NCBI RefSeq assembly: GCF_003363755.1 | Contig: NZ_CP031396.1 | Coordinates: 3,596,001 to 3,660,000, forward strand | From: Pseudomonas protegens | GTDB lineage: Bacteria > Pseudomonadota > Gammaproteobacteria > Pseudomonadales > Pseudomonadaceae | Reading direction: 5' to 3' | DNA: 64,000 bases | Part shown: positions 44,642 through 53,182 of the stretch, in pieces | Layout of the letters: every line of letters starts with the position of its first letter | Position numbering within the stretch: the first letter of the stretch is position 1 | Translations under genes and position numbers: made by a program | Notes under the pieces: generated by a model | Told to the model about the DNA's origin: nothing | Databases searched by the model: none | The model's input: the letters and a program-made list of their open reading frames with translations, nothing else

Positions 44642-45786
44642 CAGCCCATCTCCATGAAGAACAGCGCGGCCACGGCGTCGATGACGATCACCACGAAGAT
44701 CGACTGCACCACGCTGGACGTGGTGTGGGCGCCCACCGATTCGGCACTGCCGCTGACCTTGAAGCCCTCCAGGCAGCCGATGGCGGCAATCAGGAAAGCG
44801 AAGATCGGCGCTTTGACCAGGCCCAGCAGAAAGTGCTTAACGCCGATGTCCGAGTGCAGCAGCGAAAGGAACATCGCCGGGGAAATATCCAGGGACAGGG
44901 CACAGACCACGGCGCCGCCGATGATCCCCGAGAGCATCGCCAGGAAGGTCAGCATCGGCAGCGCCACCAGCAGGGCCAGCACCCGGGGCAGCACCAGCAA
45001 CTCCATCGGGTCCAGGCCCAGGGTGCGGATGGCGTCGATCTCTTCGTTGGCCTTCATCGAGCCGATCTGCGCGGTGAAGGCGCTGGCGGTGCGTCCGGCC
45101 ATGAGGATCGCGGTCAGCAGCACGCCAAATTCCCTCAGGAAGGAAAACGCCACCAGGTCGACGGTAAAGATGCTGGCGCCGAAGTTGGCCAGCACCGTGG
45201 CCCCGAGAAAGGCCACCACCGCCCCCACCAGGAAGGTCAGCAGGGCGACGATGGGCGCGGCATCGAGGCCGGTCTGCTCGATATGCGCCACCACCGGGGT
45301 GATGCGCCAGCGCTTGGGGTGCAGCAGGCCCCGGGCCAGGGTTTCGAGGATCAGGCCGATAAAGCCCAGGACCTTCAGGGTGTCCTGCCAGACGGTGTAG
45401 ACCGCACTGCCAATGCGTGAGAGCAGTTGCACGCTGACGGCAATCTCCGGTTCCTTGACCGGTACACAAAAATCGTTGAGCGAGCTATAGACCGTATGCA
45501 GCAATGCGCGGTCGGCGGTGGACAGGGTGCAATCAGGGTGTTCGGCGGATCGCCCCAGGCGTTCGGCTCCCAGGAGTTCTACCAGCAGCGAGGCACCCGC
45601 GGTGTCCAGGGCTCCCAGGCCGTTGAGGTCGACGTGGGTGCTGCTGTCGTAGTGGCCGTTGAGGCTCTGGCAGAGGCGCTTGAGGTCGCTGTAGTGGGCC
45701 AGCGTCCAGTCTCCGCCGATGCGCAGTTGCGCCGGAGAGTGGGCGTTGTCCAGTTGAGCGGTGCCGGGCGTCATGCGGGTATTCAT
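44638..45786 (-). CDS. MlaE-type permease with N-terminal STAS domain
   Basis: 382 residues. Residues 1-105 look like a STAS/anti-anti-sigma domain (THVDLNGLGALDTAGASLLVELL). The rest is the MlaE/YrbE permease with about five helices (EFGVLLTAILMAGRTASAFTAQIG, the EIDAIRTLGLDPMELLVLPR coupling loop). In E. coli Mla the STAS protein (MlaB) is separate; here it is fused, which ties regulation to the permease. It is the first gene of the four-gene operon. Confidence 0.92.
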   Translation of the reverse strand: MNTRMTPGTAQLDNAHSPAQLRIGGDWTLAHYSDLKRLCQSLNGHYDSSTHVDLNGLGALDTAGASLLVELLGAERLGRSAEHPDCTLSTADRALLHTVYSSLNDFCVPVKEPEIAVSVQLLSRIGSAVYTVWQDTLKVLGFIGLILETLARGLLHPKRWRITPVVAHIEQTGLDAAPIVALLTFLVGAVVAFLGATVLANFGASIFTVDLVAFSFLREFGVLLTAILMAGRTASAFTAQIGSMKANEEIDAIRTLGLDPMELLVLPRVLALLVALPMLTFLAMLSGIIGGAVVCALSLDISPAMFLSLLHSDIGVKHFLLGLVKAPIFAFLIAAIGCLEGFKVSGSAESVGAHTTSSVVQSIFVVIVIDAVAALFFMEMGW

Positions 45787-45840
45787 AAGCTCCGAGCTTG
45801 TGGGGCGATTGCGCAGTGCTACGTAATAGCACGATCCCCG

Positions 45841-46884
45841 TTACTTTGCCTCGCCGCTCTTGGCTGGATCTTGATCTGGGTCGGTGATCTCGAAGCGCAG
45901 CACACCAATCACCTGTCCGTCCTCGGTGATCACCCGCACTTGCCATTTTCCCGCCGGGTTGCCGGGGAAATTCTGCTTGTGGGACCAGGCGCGGTAGCCC
46001 TCCTTGCGTCCGCCGTGAATATCCAGGGCGATGCGATCCACTTCGCTGCCGTTGAACTTCCAGACGTGATAGATGCGCTCGTCCAGGCCCCGGGGGGCGT
46101 TGATCGCGGTGTAGGCGTACAAGCCGCTGCTGCGTACCTGGCTGGCACTCACCTGTTCCAGGCTGTCCCCGGGCGTGCGGTCCTGGAGTTGGGTGCTGAT
46201 GGCGTCCTCGGTCAGCCACAGGGTGGCCGGCGGCACCCAGGAGCGCAGCAGCCAGCCGGTGCTGCCAATGGCCAGGGTGATACACAGCACCGCCAGTGCG
46301 CTGCGCACGCTGCGGATCGGCAGGATCGACGCCAGGCTCGGGAAGGACAGGAGCATGGCGATGCCCAGGGCCAGCTTGAAGCTCTGGGCCGTGGTCAGGT
46401 GCAGGATCAGCGGCAGGGCCGTGAGCAAGGCGGCGAACAGGGTCAGGGTGTGCAAGGCGAGGAACAGCCAGCGCCGCGGCGCCAGCCACTTGTAGTACAG
46501 CGGGTCGGTGATGGAAATCAGCGCCGCTGCCCCCAGCAGCCCGGTGAATACCAGTTGGCCGCTGTTCCAGCTGGTGGTGATGAAGAAGAACGGCAGGACG
46601 AAGAACAGACTTTCCTGGTGGATCATTTGTGTCGCGTAGCGCAGCAGCGGTTGTGGGATCTCGCGCTTGAAGACCTTGGTGAACAGTTGGGTCAGGCTGT
46701 TTTCCAGCATCAGCCAGACCCAGCTCACCAACAGGATCACGGCGATCCACGAGGCCAGGCTCTGTTGCCGGTCCACCAGGATGAAGCTGCCGACTCCGGA
46801 GATGAAACCGCCGAGCGCAATGACCCCCGGGTAGCGCTTCATCAGTTCCAGAACGCGCTGAATAGAGTGGGTCAGGTTAGGCAT
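45841..46884 (-). CDS. DUF5924 membrane protein with C-terminal DUF2914 domain
   Basis: 347 residues. The N-terminal half (about 1-220) is membrane-embedded with six or seven helices. The C-terminal 110 residues form a soluble DUF2914 domain with the typical HVWKFNGSEVDRIALDI and WSHKQNFPGNPAGKWQVRVITEDG segments, probably beta-sandwich and outside the membrane. No catalytic motif is recognised. It stands alone between the lipid-transport operon and a REP palindrome. Confidence 0.82.
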   Translation of the reverse strand: MPNLTHSIQRVLELMKRYPGVIALGGFISGVGSFILVDRQQSLASWIAVILLVSWVWLMLENSLTQLFTKVFKREIPQPLLRYATQMIHQESLFFVLPFFFITTSWNSGQLVFTGLLGAAALISITDPLYYKWLAPRRWLFLALHTLTLFAALLTALPLILHLTTAQSFKLALGIAMLLSFPSLASILPIRSVRSALAVLCITLAIGSTGWLLRSWVPPATLWLTEDAISTQLQDRTPGDSLEQVSASQVRSSGLYAYTAINAPRGLDERIYHVWKFNGSEVDRIALDIHGGRKEGYRAWSHKQNFPGNPAGKWQVRVITEDGQVIGVLRFEITDPDQDPAKSGEAK

Positions 46885-46944
46885 CGGGCGGGGTCACAGT
46901 CTTGGCAGGAAAAAACCGTGACAGGATACCTGTTGGCCGCGGCC

Positions 46945-46974
46945 TGTGGCGAGGGAGCAGGCTCCCTCGCCACA
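46945..46974. repeat. REP palindrome, 14-bp perfect arms
   Basis: TGTGGCGAGGGAGC-AG-GCTCCCTCGCCACA is a classical fluorescens-group REP hairpin. It lies just outside the stop codon of the M16 peptidase gene and probably acts as terminator or mRNA stabiliser. Confidence 0.9.
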
Positions 46975-46978
46975 CCGG

Positions 46979-48364
46979 CTAGTGGGTGCGCCGGCGGTAC
47001 AGCAGGTAGCCGCCCAGGCTGCCGAAGACGATCAGGGCCAGCAGGCCGCCGGTCAGCCAGAGCAGTTGCTCGTCCCCCAACAGGGGTTTTTCGATTCGCA
47101 CATAGCCCGGCTGTTGCAGCAATTGCCTCAGTGCCAGGTTGGCCTGCTTCAGGCTCACCGCCCGCAGGCGCTTGGCCGGGTCGCTGAAGCGGCCGTTGTC
47201 GAAGTCGCCGAGGGCACTCCAGTAGTAATCCGCCAAGGCGCTGTTGCCCTGTACTGCCCAAGCCTGGCGATCGATGGCGGCCTGCTTCAGGCGCTCGAAA
47301 GTCGCAGGGTCCAGACCGTCCTTGAGCAGTTTGGCCTTGAGCTGCTCGACCACCTGTCGGGCCTGGGGCAGGTCATCGCGTTCGAGGTCGGCATTGAGGC
47401 TGAGAAAACCGACGCCGCCAAACACTTCACGGTCGCTCCAGGGGCCGTAGGACAGCTCATGCTCCAGGCGCAACTGACGGTATAACGCCCAGTCCAGATA
47501 GTCCTTGAGCAGGTCGAAGGTCTCGTCGTGCTGCTGCTCCAGCAGGGGTTCGGGAAACAGCCAGTGCAATTGTGCGCTCTGCCCTACCCAGCCATGGATC
47601 AAATTGCGCTCGGTGGCGGCCGTGCCCTGGATCTGTGGCAGCTCGCGGTGCTCGCTGGGCTCTATCGGCTCGAGTGCGCCGTAGGTGCGCTCCAGATAAG
47701 CCGGCAGCAGGCGATCCAGTTCGCCGACGACGATCAGGGTCATGTTGTTCGGGGCGTACCAGTCTTTGCGCACTTGCTCCAGCTGGGCCAGGGTCAAGTG
47801 CCCGACTTCGGCGCGCTCGGCGCATTTGAGCCCCAGTTCCACCGCCAGCTGGTTGCCGGCCTTGTGGCCCAGGTCCTGGCGGTCGAGCCAGCGTTGCAGG
47901 TGCGAGTAATGGCCGCCGTCTTCGCGCTCCACCACCTGTTTGGCGGCTGCCACGGCTTGGTCGTCAAGGCGGGTCCGGGTCAGCAGCGACAGCAGCAGGT
48001 CGAGGACCTTGCGCTGGTTTCTCGCCGGGGCCTCGATGACGAAAGTGGTATCGGCATTGCTGGTGTAGGCATTCCATTCGCCACCCAGGGCTTGCATGCG
48101 TTCTTCCAGGCCGCCTTCGCCGCTGGCGTCGATGCCGCTGAACAGCAAGTGTTCAAGCAGGTGCGGCAGTTCCTTGTCGGCACAGGCGAAATCGTCCAGG
48201 CCGACGCCCACCACCAGGCGGATCGCCACATGGCCGCGTTCGCTGCCGGGCTTGAGCAGTAGTTGCAGGCCGTTGGGCAGGGTGTAGCCTTCGACCTGGA
48301 AACGATCCAGGGCCCATCCTTGTGCACTGCCCAGCAACAGGCAGGCGAATAACAGACAACGCAT
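46979..48364 (-). CDS. M16-family zinc metallopeptidase, membrane-anchored
   Basis: 461 residues. A signal peptide (about 1-18) is followed by an M16 domain with the inverted zinc motif His-Leu-Leu-Glu-His (PHLLEHLLFSG, near residue 87), the downstream Glu region (AAKQVVEREDGGHYS) and a C-terminal M16 half with the usual RY/YGP segment (LEHELSYGPWSDRE). It ends in a C-terminal membrane helix (about 432-455) and RRRTH, so it is a periplasmic enzyme tethered at the C-terminus. M16 peptidases commonly occur as a catalytic/non-catalytic pair; no partner gene is adjacent here. Confidence 0.88.
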   Translation of the reverse strand: MRCLLFACLLLGSAQGWALDRFQVEGYTLPNGLQLLLKPGSERGHVAIRLVVGVGLDDFACADKELPHLLEHLLFSGIDASGEGGLEERMQALGGEWNAYTSNADTTFVIEAPARNQRKVLDLLLSLLTRTRLDDQAVAAAKQVVEREDGGHYSHLQRWLDRQDLGHKAGNQLAVELGLKCAERAEVGHLTLAQLEQVRKDWYAPNNMTLIVVGELDRLLPAYLERTYGALEPIEPSEHRELPQIQGTAATERNLIHGWVGQSAQLHWLFPEPLLEQQHDETFDLLKDYLDWALYRQLRLEHELSYGPWSDREVFGGVGFLSLNADLERDDLPQARQVVEQLKAKLLKDGLDPATFERLKQAAIDRQAWAVQGNSALADYYWSALGDFDNGRFSDPAKRLRAVSLKQANLALRQLLQQPGYVRIEKPLLGDEQLLWLTGGLLALIVFGSLGGYLLYRRRTH

Positions 48365-48420
48365 AACAAGCTTCCTTACGGCGTGCGTAAGTTTTAGAGA
48401 CTTCAGATCACTCTGGACGT

Positions 48421-50079
48421 TCAGGGTGAATGGGTGATGTCAGCCATGTTCTCGATTTCCAGCGCCCCGGTGTCCGAGGTTTCCAGGACCACGTAGGCGC
48501 TGCTGCAGAACAGCGAGTTGAGACGCTTCATGTCGGCGATCAGTTCCAGGTGCAGGGAGCTGGTCTCGATGCTCTGGACAATCTTGCGCTGCAGCCGGCT
48601 GACGTGGGCGTGGGCCAGGCGCCGTTCCTGGGCGCGGAAGCGGCGTTTCTCCCGCAGCAATTGACGGGCGCTTTCCGGGTCGGCGCTGAGAAATACCGAG
48701 AGTCCCAGGCGCAGGTTGGCGATCAGTTGCGCGTGCAGTCCGGTCAGCTCTTCCAGACCCACTTCGGAGAAGGAGCGGCGTTGCGACGTCTTCTGCTGCT
48801 GGACCTTGCGCAGCATGCGTTCAATCAGGTCGCTGGCCAGCTTGAGGTTGATCGCCAGTTCGATGATCTCCGCCCAGCGCCGGCTGTCCTGCTCGCTGAG
48901 GTCTTCCCGGGGCATTTGCGCCAGGTACAGCTTGATGGCGCTGTACAGCGCTTCTACATCCTCGCTCAGGGCGCGCATTTCCTGGGTAATGGCGGTCTGC
49001 TTGCCACGCAGCACATCGCGCATGGCTTCCAGCATATTGTCGATCAGGTCGCCGATGCGCAGGGTTTCCCGGGCGGCGTTGGCCAGGGCCAGGCTCGGGG
49101 TGGCCAGGGCAGTGGGATCGAGGTGCCGTGGTCGTGCACGGCCGTTGTCCTGGGGGCGCTCGGGCATCAGCCAGGCACAGAATCGGGCCATGGGGCCGAC
49201 AGTGGGCAGCAGCAACAGGCAGCGGACGGTGTTGTACAACAGGTGGAAGCCGATCACCACTTCCTGCGGGCTGAAGTCCAGGCTGTCCATCCAGTGGGCC
49301 AGCGGGTCGAGCACCGGAATGATCAGCAGCAGGCCGATCAGCTTGTACAGCAGGCTGCCCAGCGCCACCTGGCGTCCGGCGGTGTTCTGCATGCTGGTGC
49401 TGAGGAAGGCCAGCACCCCGCTGCCGATGTTGGCGCCGATCACCAGGCCGATGGCCACCGGCAGGCCGATCACCCCGGCCCCGGCCAGGGTGGCGGTCAG
49501 CAGCACCGCCGCCAGGCTGGAGTAGGACACCATGGCGAACACCGCGCCCATCAGCGCATCCAGGAGGATGTCGCCGGTGAGTGAGGCGAACAGCACCTTC
49601 ACCCCTTGGGCGTGGGTAATCGGCGCTGCGGCTTCGACGATCAGTTGCAAGGCCAGGATGATCAGGCCCAGGCCGATGCCGACCCGGCCCAGTTGGCCGG
49701 CGCGAGTCTGTTTGCGCGACAGAAAGAAAATCACCCCGAGGAAGATCAGCAACGGTGACAGCCAGGACAGGTCGAAAGTCAGCACCCGAGCCATCAATGC
49801 GGTACCGACATCGGCCCCCAGCATGGTGGCCAGCGCCGGGGTCAGGGTCATCAGGCCCTGGCCGACAAAGGAGGTCACCAGCATCGCCGTGGCGTTGCTG
49901 CTCTGGACCATGGCGGTTACCAGGATGCCGGCGACGAAGGCCAGCGGTCGCCTGGCCATGTTCTGCCCGATTACGTGTCGCAGGTTGGAGCCATAGACCC
50001 GCAGGATGCCGGTACGGACGATGTGCGTGCCCCAGATCAGCAGGGCCACGGCGGAAAGCAGATTGAGCAGGGTCAGCAT
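48421..50079 (-). CDS. Na/phosphate cotransporter family protein with PhoU-like domain
   Basis: 552 residues. The N-terminal about 310 residues carry two PNaS repeats (MVQSSNATAMLVTSFVGQGL and SYSSLAAVLLTATLAGAGVI) in an eight-helix membrane region. The QSS-type signature is QSSN here rather than QSSS. Residues 340-540 form a helical PhoU-like regulatory domain. It likely imports or exports phosphate with Na+. It is transcribed towards the M16 gene with a 56-bp gap. Confidence 0.9.
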   Translation of the reverse strand: MLTLLNLLSAVALLIWGTHIVRTGILRVYGSNLRHVIGQNMARRPLAFVAGILVTAMVQSSNATAMLVTSFVGQGLMTLTPALATMLGADVGTALMARVLTFDLSWLSPLLIFLGVIFFLSRKQTRAGQLGRVGIGLGLIILALQLIVEAAAPITHAQGVKVLFASLTGDILLDALMGAVFAMVSYSSLAAVLLTATLAGAGVIGLPVAIGLVIGANIGSGVLAFLSTSMQNTAGRQVALGSLLYKLIGLLLIIPVLDPLAHWMDSLDFSPQEVVIGFHLLYNTVRCLLLLPTVGPMARFCAWLMPERPQDNGRARPRHLDPTALATPSLALANAARETLRIGDLIDNMLEAMRDVLRGKQTAITQEMRALSEDVEALYSAIKLYLAQMPREDLSEQDSRRWAEIIELAINLKLASDLIERMLRKVQQQKTSQRRSFSEVGLEELTGLHAQLIANLRLGLSVFLSADPESARQLLREKRRFRAQERRLAHAHVSRLQRKIVQSIETSSLHLELIADMKRLNSLFCSSAYVVLETSDTGALEIENMADITHSP

Positions 50080-50250
50080 GAGAGGGCCCCCCTGGGGTGA
50101 AGAGCCCCAAGCGGGGCCAGTGGACGTTGTTGCGCGAGGTTCTACGTTATGTATTTAAGCTGTAGTTGGCTAACGCACAGGACGCCAGCATCGCATAGCT
50201 AAACCGGTGATTGAAACAAAACTGTCATGAAAACAGCTGCCTGCAGCCGT

Positions 50251-50278
50251 GAAAAAGGGGCTCGTAAGCCCCTTTTTC
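50251..50278. terminator. Perfect bidirectional terminator
   Basis: GAAAAAGGGGCT (50251-50262) and AGCCCCTTTTTC (50267-50278) are exact reverse complements around CGTA, with A and T tracts on either side. It ends the reverse-strand TerC transcript. Confidence 0.9.
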
Positions 50279-50295
50279 TGTAGCGCGTTGGCGGT

Positions 50296-51063
50296 TTACT
50301 GACCAGGAATGTCCTTGCGCAGTTTCACCGGGTCCTGCTGTTTTTTCTTCTTCGCGATGGCGGTACGCATCTTGATGTTGATGGCTTCCACCGCCAGGGA
50401 GAAGGCCATGGCGAAGTAGACGTAGCCTTTTGGTACGTGCACTTCGAAGGCCTCGGCGATCAGTACGGTACCGACCACCAGCAGGAACGACAGCGCGAGC
50501 ATCTTCAGCGACGGGTGCTTGTCGATGAATTCACTGATGGCGCCGGCCGCCAGCATCATCACCAGGACCGCGACAATGATCGCCGCCACCATGACCGGCA
50601 CATGGGACACCATGCCCACTGCGGTGATGACCGAGTCCAGGGAGAAGACGATGTCGATGATGGCGATCTGGATGATGGTGTAGATGAAGTTGCCGCCCTT
50701 GCCTTTGGGTTCATCCAGGGTTTCGTCTTCACCTTCCAGTGCGTGGTACATCTCCTGGGAGCTTTTCCACAGCAGGAACAGGCCGCCGAAGAACAGGATC
50801 AGGTCCCGCCCGGAAATGCCTTGGCCGAAGACCACGAACAGATCGGCCGTAAGGCGCATGACCCAGGTGATCGACAGCAGCAACAGAATCCGCGTGACCA
50901 TGGCCAGGGCCAGGCCGAAGATCCGGGTGCGCGCCTGCATGTGCTTGGGCATGCGGCTGACCAGGATCGAAATCATGATGATGTTGTCGATGCCCAGGAC
51001 GATTTCCAGGGCGGTCAAGGTAAAGAAGGCAACCCAGATTTCCGGGTTGGTCAGCCATTCCAT
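50296..51063 (-). CDS. TerC-family integral membrane protein
   Basis: 255 residues with about seven helices. The conserved acidic helices ALEIVLGIDNIIMISIL and IAIIDIVFSLDSVITAVGM are intact; these Asp residues define the TerC/Alx family linked to Mn2+ export and metal homeostasis. The C-terminus is Lys-rich. No yybP-ykoY manganese riboswitch is apparent in the 67-bp upstream gap. It lies between the citrate transporter and a strong terminator. Confidence 0.9.
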   Translation of the reverse strand: MEWLTNPEIWVAFFTLTALEIVLGIDNIIMISILVSRMPKHMQARTRIFGLALAMVTRILLLLSITWVMRLTADLFVVFGQGISGRDLILFFGGLFLLWKSSQEMYHALEGEDETLDEPKGKGGNFIYTIIQIAIIDIVFSLDSVITAVGMVSHVPVMVAAIIVAVLVMMLAAGAISEFIDKHPSLKMLALSFLLVVGTVLIAEAFEVHVPKGYVYFAMAFSLAVEAINIKMRTAIAKKKKQQDPVKLRKDIPGQ

Positions 51064-51130
51064 GTGTATTCCTTTGAGCGGTTGTTATGGCCCGGGCCGG
51101 GAAGCCGGCCCGAGCGAAGAATCATTGCTT

Positions 51131-52438
51131 TTATAGCGTGCTGAACAGCGGAAAAATCCCCATCAGCAGAGCGGCGAACATTATGCACAGACAGACCAGC
51201 ACTGCCCACTTGAGGGTGAAGCGCTGGTGATCGCCGAACTCGATGCCAGCCAGGGCCACCAACAGATAGGTCGAGGGTACCAGCGGGCTGAGCAAGTGCA
51301 CCGGTTGGCCGACGATCGACGCCCGGGCCATTTCCACCGCCGTGATGCCGTAATGACTGGCGGCTTCTGCCAGCACTGGCAATACGCCGTAGTAGAAGGC
51401 GTCGTTGGACATGAAGAAGGTGAACGGCATGCTCACCAGCGCGGTGATCACTGCGAGATAGGGCCCCAGGGCTTCAGGGATCACTGCCAGCAGGCTCTTG
51501 GACATGGCGTCGACCATGCCGGTACCGGACAGGATGCCGGTGAAGATACCGGCAGCAAAGATCAGCCCGACCACTGCCAGCACGCTGCCGGCGTGGGCCG
51601 CGACCCGGTCCTTCTGCTGCTGCAGGCAGGGGTAGTTGACGATCATGGCAATACTGAAGGCCACCATGAACAGCACGGGCAACGGCAGCAGCCCGGCGAT
51701 CAGCGCGCACATCAGGGCGAAGGTCAGGGCACCGTTGAACCAGATCAGCTTCGGGCGACGGGCGTCGGGGTACTGCGAGACGCTGATTTCACTGTGATCC
51801 ATCTCATCGCCCGCCAGGTGCAGTTCGCCCAGGCGTGCACGCTCACGTTTGCCGTACAGATAGGCGATCGCCAGGATCGCCACCACGCCGGCCAGCATGG
51901 CTGGGATCATCGGCACGAAAATGTCCGACGGGTCCACGTGCAAAGCGCTGGCGGCGCGGGCGGTCGGGCCGCCCCAGGGGGTCATGTTCATCACCCCGCC
52001 GGCGAGGATGATCAGGCCCGCCATGATCCGCGGGCTCATGCCAATGCGGCTGTACAACGGCAGCATGGCGGCCACGCAGATCATGTAGGTGGTGGCGCCG
52101 TCACCGTCCAGGGACACCACCAGGGCCAGCACGGCGGTGCCGACCGAGACCTTCAGCGGGTCGCCCTTGACCAGCTTGAGGATCTTGCGCACCGCCGGGT
52201 CGAACAGGCCGGAGTCGATCATCAGGGCGAAATACAGAATGGCGAACATCAGCATCACGCCGGTGGGCGCCAGCTTGGTGATGCCTTCAAGCATCATGGG
52301 ACCGATCTCCGGTGCGAAACCGCCGAACAGGGCGAACAGGATCGGCACGATGATCAGGGCGATCAGCGCGGACAGGCGCTTGGTCATGATCAGGAACATG
52401 AACGTGATGACCATGGCAAAGCCAAGGAAAGTCAGCAT
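51131..52438 (-). CDS. Citrate:proton symporter, CitMHS family
   Basis: 435 residues and about eleven helices. CitMHS family stretches are clear: MLTFLGFAMVITFMFLIMTKRLSALIAL at the start, SLDGDGATTYMICVAAMLPLY, and TPWGGPTARAASALHVDP. It takes up citrate complexed with divalent metals (Mg or Ca, depending on the member; not decidable here). The 130-bp leader holds a CA-rich Crc/Hfq-type motif and a small reading frame. It may be a single-gene unit before TerC. Confidence 0.9.
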   Translation of the reverse strand: MLTFLGFAMVITFMFLIMTKRLSALIALIIVPILFALFGGFAPEIGPMMLEGITKLAPTGVMLMFAILYFALMIDSGLFDPAVRKILKLVKGDPLKVSVGTAVLALVVSLDGDGATTYMICVAAMLPLYSRIGMSPRIMAGLIILAGGVMNMTPWGGPTARAASALHVDPSDIFVPMIPAMLAGVVAILAIAYLYGKRERARLGELHLAGDEMDHSEISVSQYPDARRPKLIWFNGALTFALMCALIAGLLPLPVLFMVAFSIAMIVNYPCLQQQKDRVAAHAGSVLAVVGLIFAAGIFTGILSGTGMVDAMSKSLLAVIPEALGPYLAVITALVSMPFTFFMSNDAFYYGVLPVLAEAASHYGITAVEMARASIVGQPVHLLSPLVPSTYLLVALAGIEFGDHQRFTLKWAVLVCLCIMFAALLMGIFPLFSTL

Positions 52439-52487
52439 GGGAATACTCCAGGCGTAGCGCGGCTAGGGAATGGCGAACCGGGTGGGA

Positions 52488-52568
52488 TCAGCGCAGAACG
52501 GCAAGCACGAGGCGTACGGGAGGAGTCGAAGCGAACAGGCGGGTACGAGCGGACATCAGAATCACCAT
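52488..52568 (-). CDS. Candidate 26-residue leader peptide upstream of the citrate transporter
   Basis: A reading frame from ATG at 52568 to TGA at 52488-52490 encodes a basic-hydrophobic peptide starting MVILMSARTRLFAS and ending VRLVLAVLR; a second ATG is the fifth codon. Its start codon abuts AACAACAACA. It ends 49 bp before the transporter gene. No good Shine-Dalgarno is visible. Small, so uncertain, but placement suggests a regulatory leader. Confidence 0.35.
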   Translation of the reverse strand: MVILMSARTRLFASTPPVRLVLAVLR

Positions 52569-52580
52569 TGTTGTTGTTAA
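52569..52580 (-). promoter_or_regulatory. Candidate Crc/Hfq CA motif in the transporter leader
   Basis: On the reverse strand the sequence reads TTAACAACAACAATGG. AACAACAA fits the AANAANAA motif that Hfq with Crc uses to block translation of non-preferred carbon-source genes in Pseudomonas. It lies about 130 nt before the transporter ATG and directly at the micro-ORF start. Confidence 0.5.
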
Positions 52581-52757
52581 TAGGGCCGGGAGCGCCAGAA
52601 ACGCCCGCTGTGGCCAACCGGTCTTTTGCCGGTAGTGGAGGCGATCCTAATCGGGGAAGCTTTCAGCCAGCTTTCGGCATTGAAAGGAAACGGTGGATGT
52701 TGCGGCAGGCGACCAGCGGCATAAAGTGACGGGCATGGGCCCAAAAGAGGAATGCAC

Positions 52758-53159
52758 ATGAGTGAGTTGCACACCGGCGGCTGCCACTGCGGGCGGCTGC
52801 GCTACCAGTTCAGCGGGCCACTGCGGGATATCGCCCACTGTCATTGCTCTATCTGCCGCCGGGTCAGCGGCGGTCTGGTGACCACCTGGATCACTTTGCC
52901 CGCCCGCGCTTTCAAGTGGCTGGAAGGCGTTCCCGCGCGCTACGACTCATCTGCAAGTTGTGCGCGCTATTTCTGCGCTGACTGTGGTGCTCACTTGGCA
53001 CTGGTTACCCACCTGAGCCCGGACAGCATCGATGTCACCATTGCCACTCTGGATCACCCGGAACGGGCGCCTGCGGACCGGCATATCTGGACCGACAGCC
53101 GGCTACCCTGGCTGCACCTGGACGAGCAACTGCCGGAAGAACCCGAGGAAACTCTGTAG
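52758..53159 (+). CDS. GFA-family (glutathione-dependent formaldehyde-activating-like) protein
   Basis: A 133-residue zinc protein of the GFA/CENP-V superfamily. Zinc cysteines are in GGCHCGRLRY, HCHCSICRR and YFCADCGAHL, the full set of the family. Most members have no proven formaldehyde activity; the function is open. I used the ATG at 52758 (MSELHTGG) because AGAGGA is 6 bp upstream; an ATG at 52752 would leave too little spacing. It is convergent with the DUF4105 gene. Confidence 0.88.
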   Translation: MSELHTGGCHCGRLRYQFSGPLRDIAHCHCSICRRVSGGLVTTWITLPARAFKWLEGVPARYDSSASCARYFCADCGAHLALVTHLSPDSIDVTIATLDHPERAPADRHIWTDSRLPWLHLDEQLPEEPEETL

Positions 53160-53179
53160 GAACCGGCTTGCCGGCGAAG
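53157..53179. repeat. Single REP core
   Basis: TAGGAACCGGCTTGCCGGCG plus AAGC, with GCCGGC symmetry, lies between the convergent GFA and DUF4105 genes. Confidence 0.65.
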
Positions 53180-53182
53180 CTT

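Larger units (their letters stand above)
52439..52757. other. Leader of the citrate transporter and upstream region of the GFA gene
   Basis: 319 bp. On the reverse strand it holds the CA motif and micro-ORF described separately. On the forward strand only the GFA ribosome binding site (AGAGGA, 52746-52751) is evident. Confidence 0.5.

Noticed and set aside
45427..47187. A 586-codon forward frame over the MlaE-type, DUF5924 and M16 genes
   Set aside because: It spans three reverse-strand genes with clear family features; Gln/Ala/Gly-rich shadow.
51064..51130. A yybP-ykoY manganese riboswitch before the TerC gene
   Set aside because: The gap is only 67 bp and none of the conserved loop elements is visible.
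52432..52617. A 61-codon reverse frame in the citrate transporter leader
   Set aside because: It overlaps the transporter start, lacks a ribosome binding site and is Pro/Asn-rich; the in-between 26-codon frame next to the CA motif is a better candidate.
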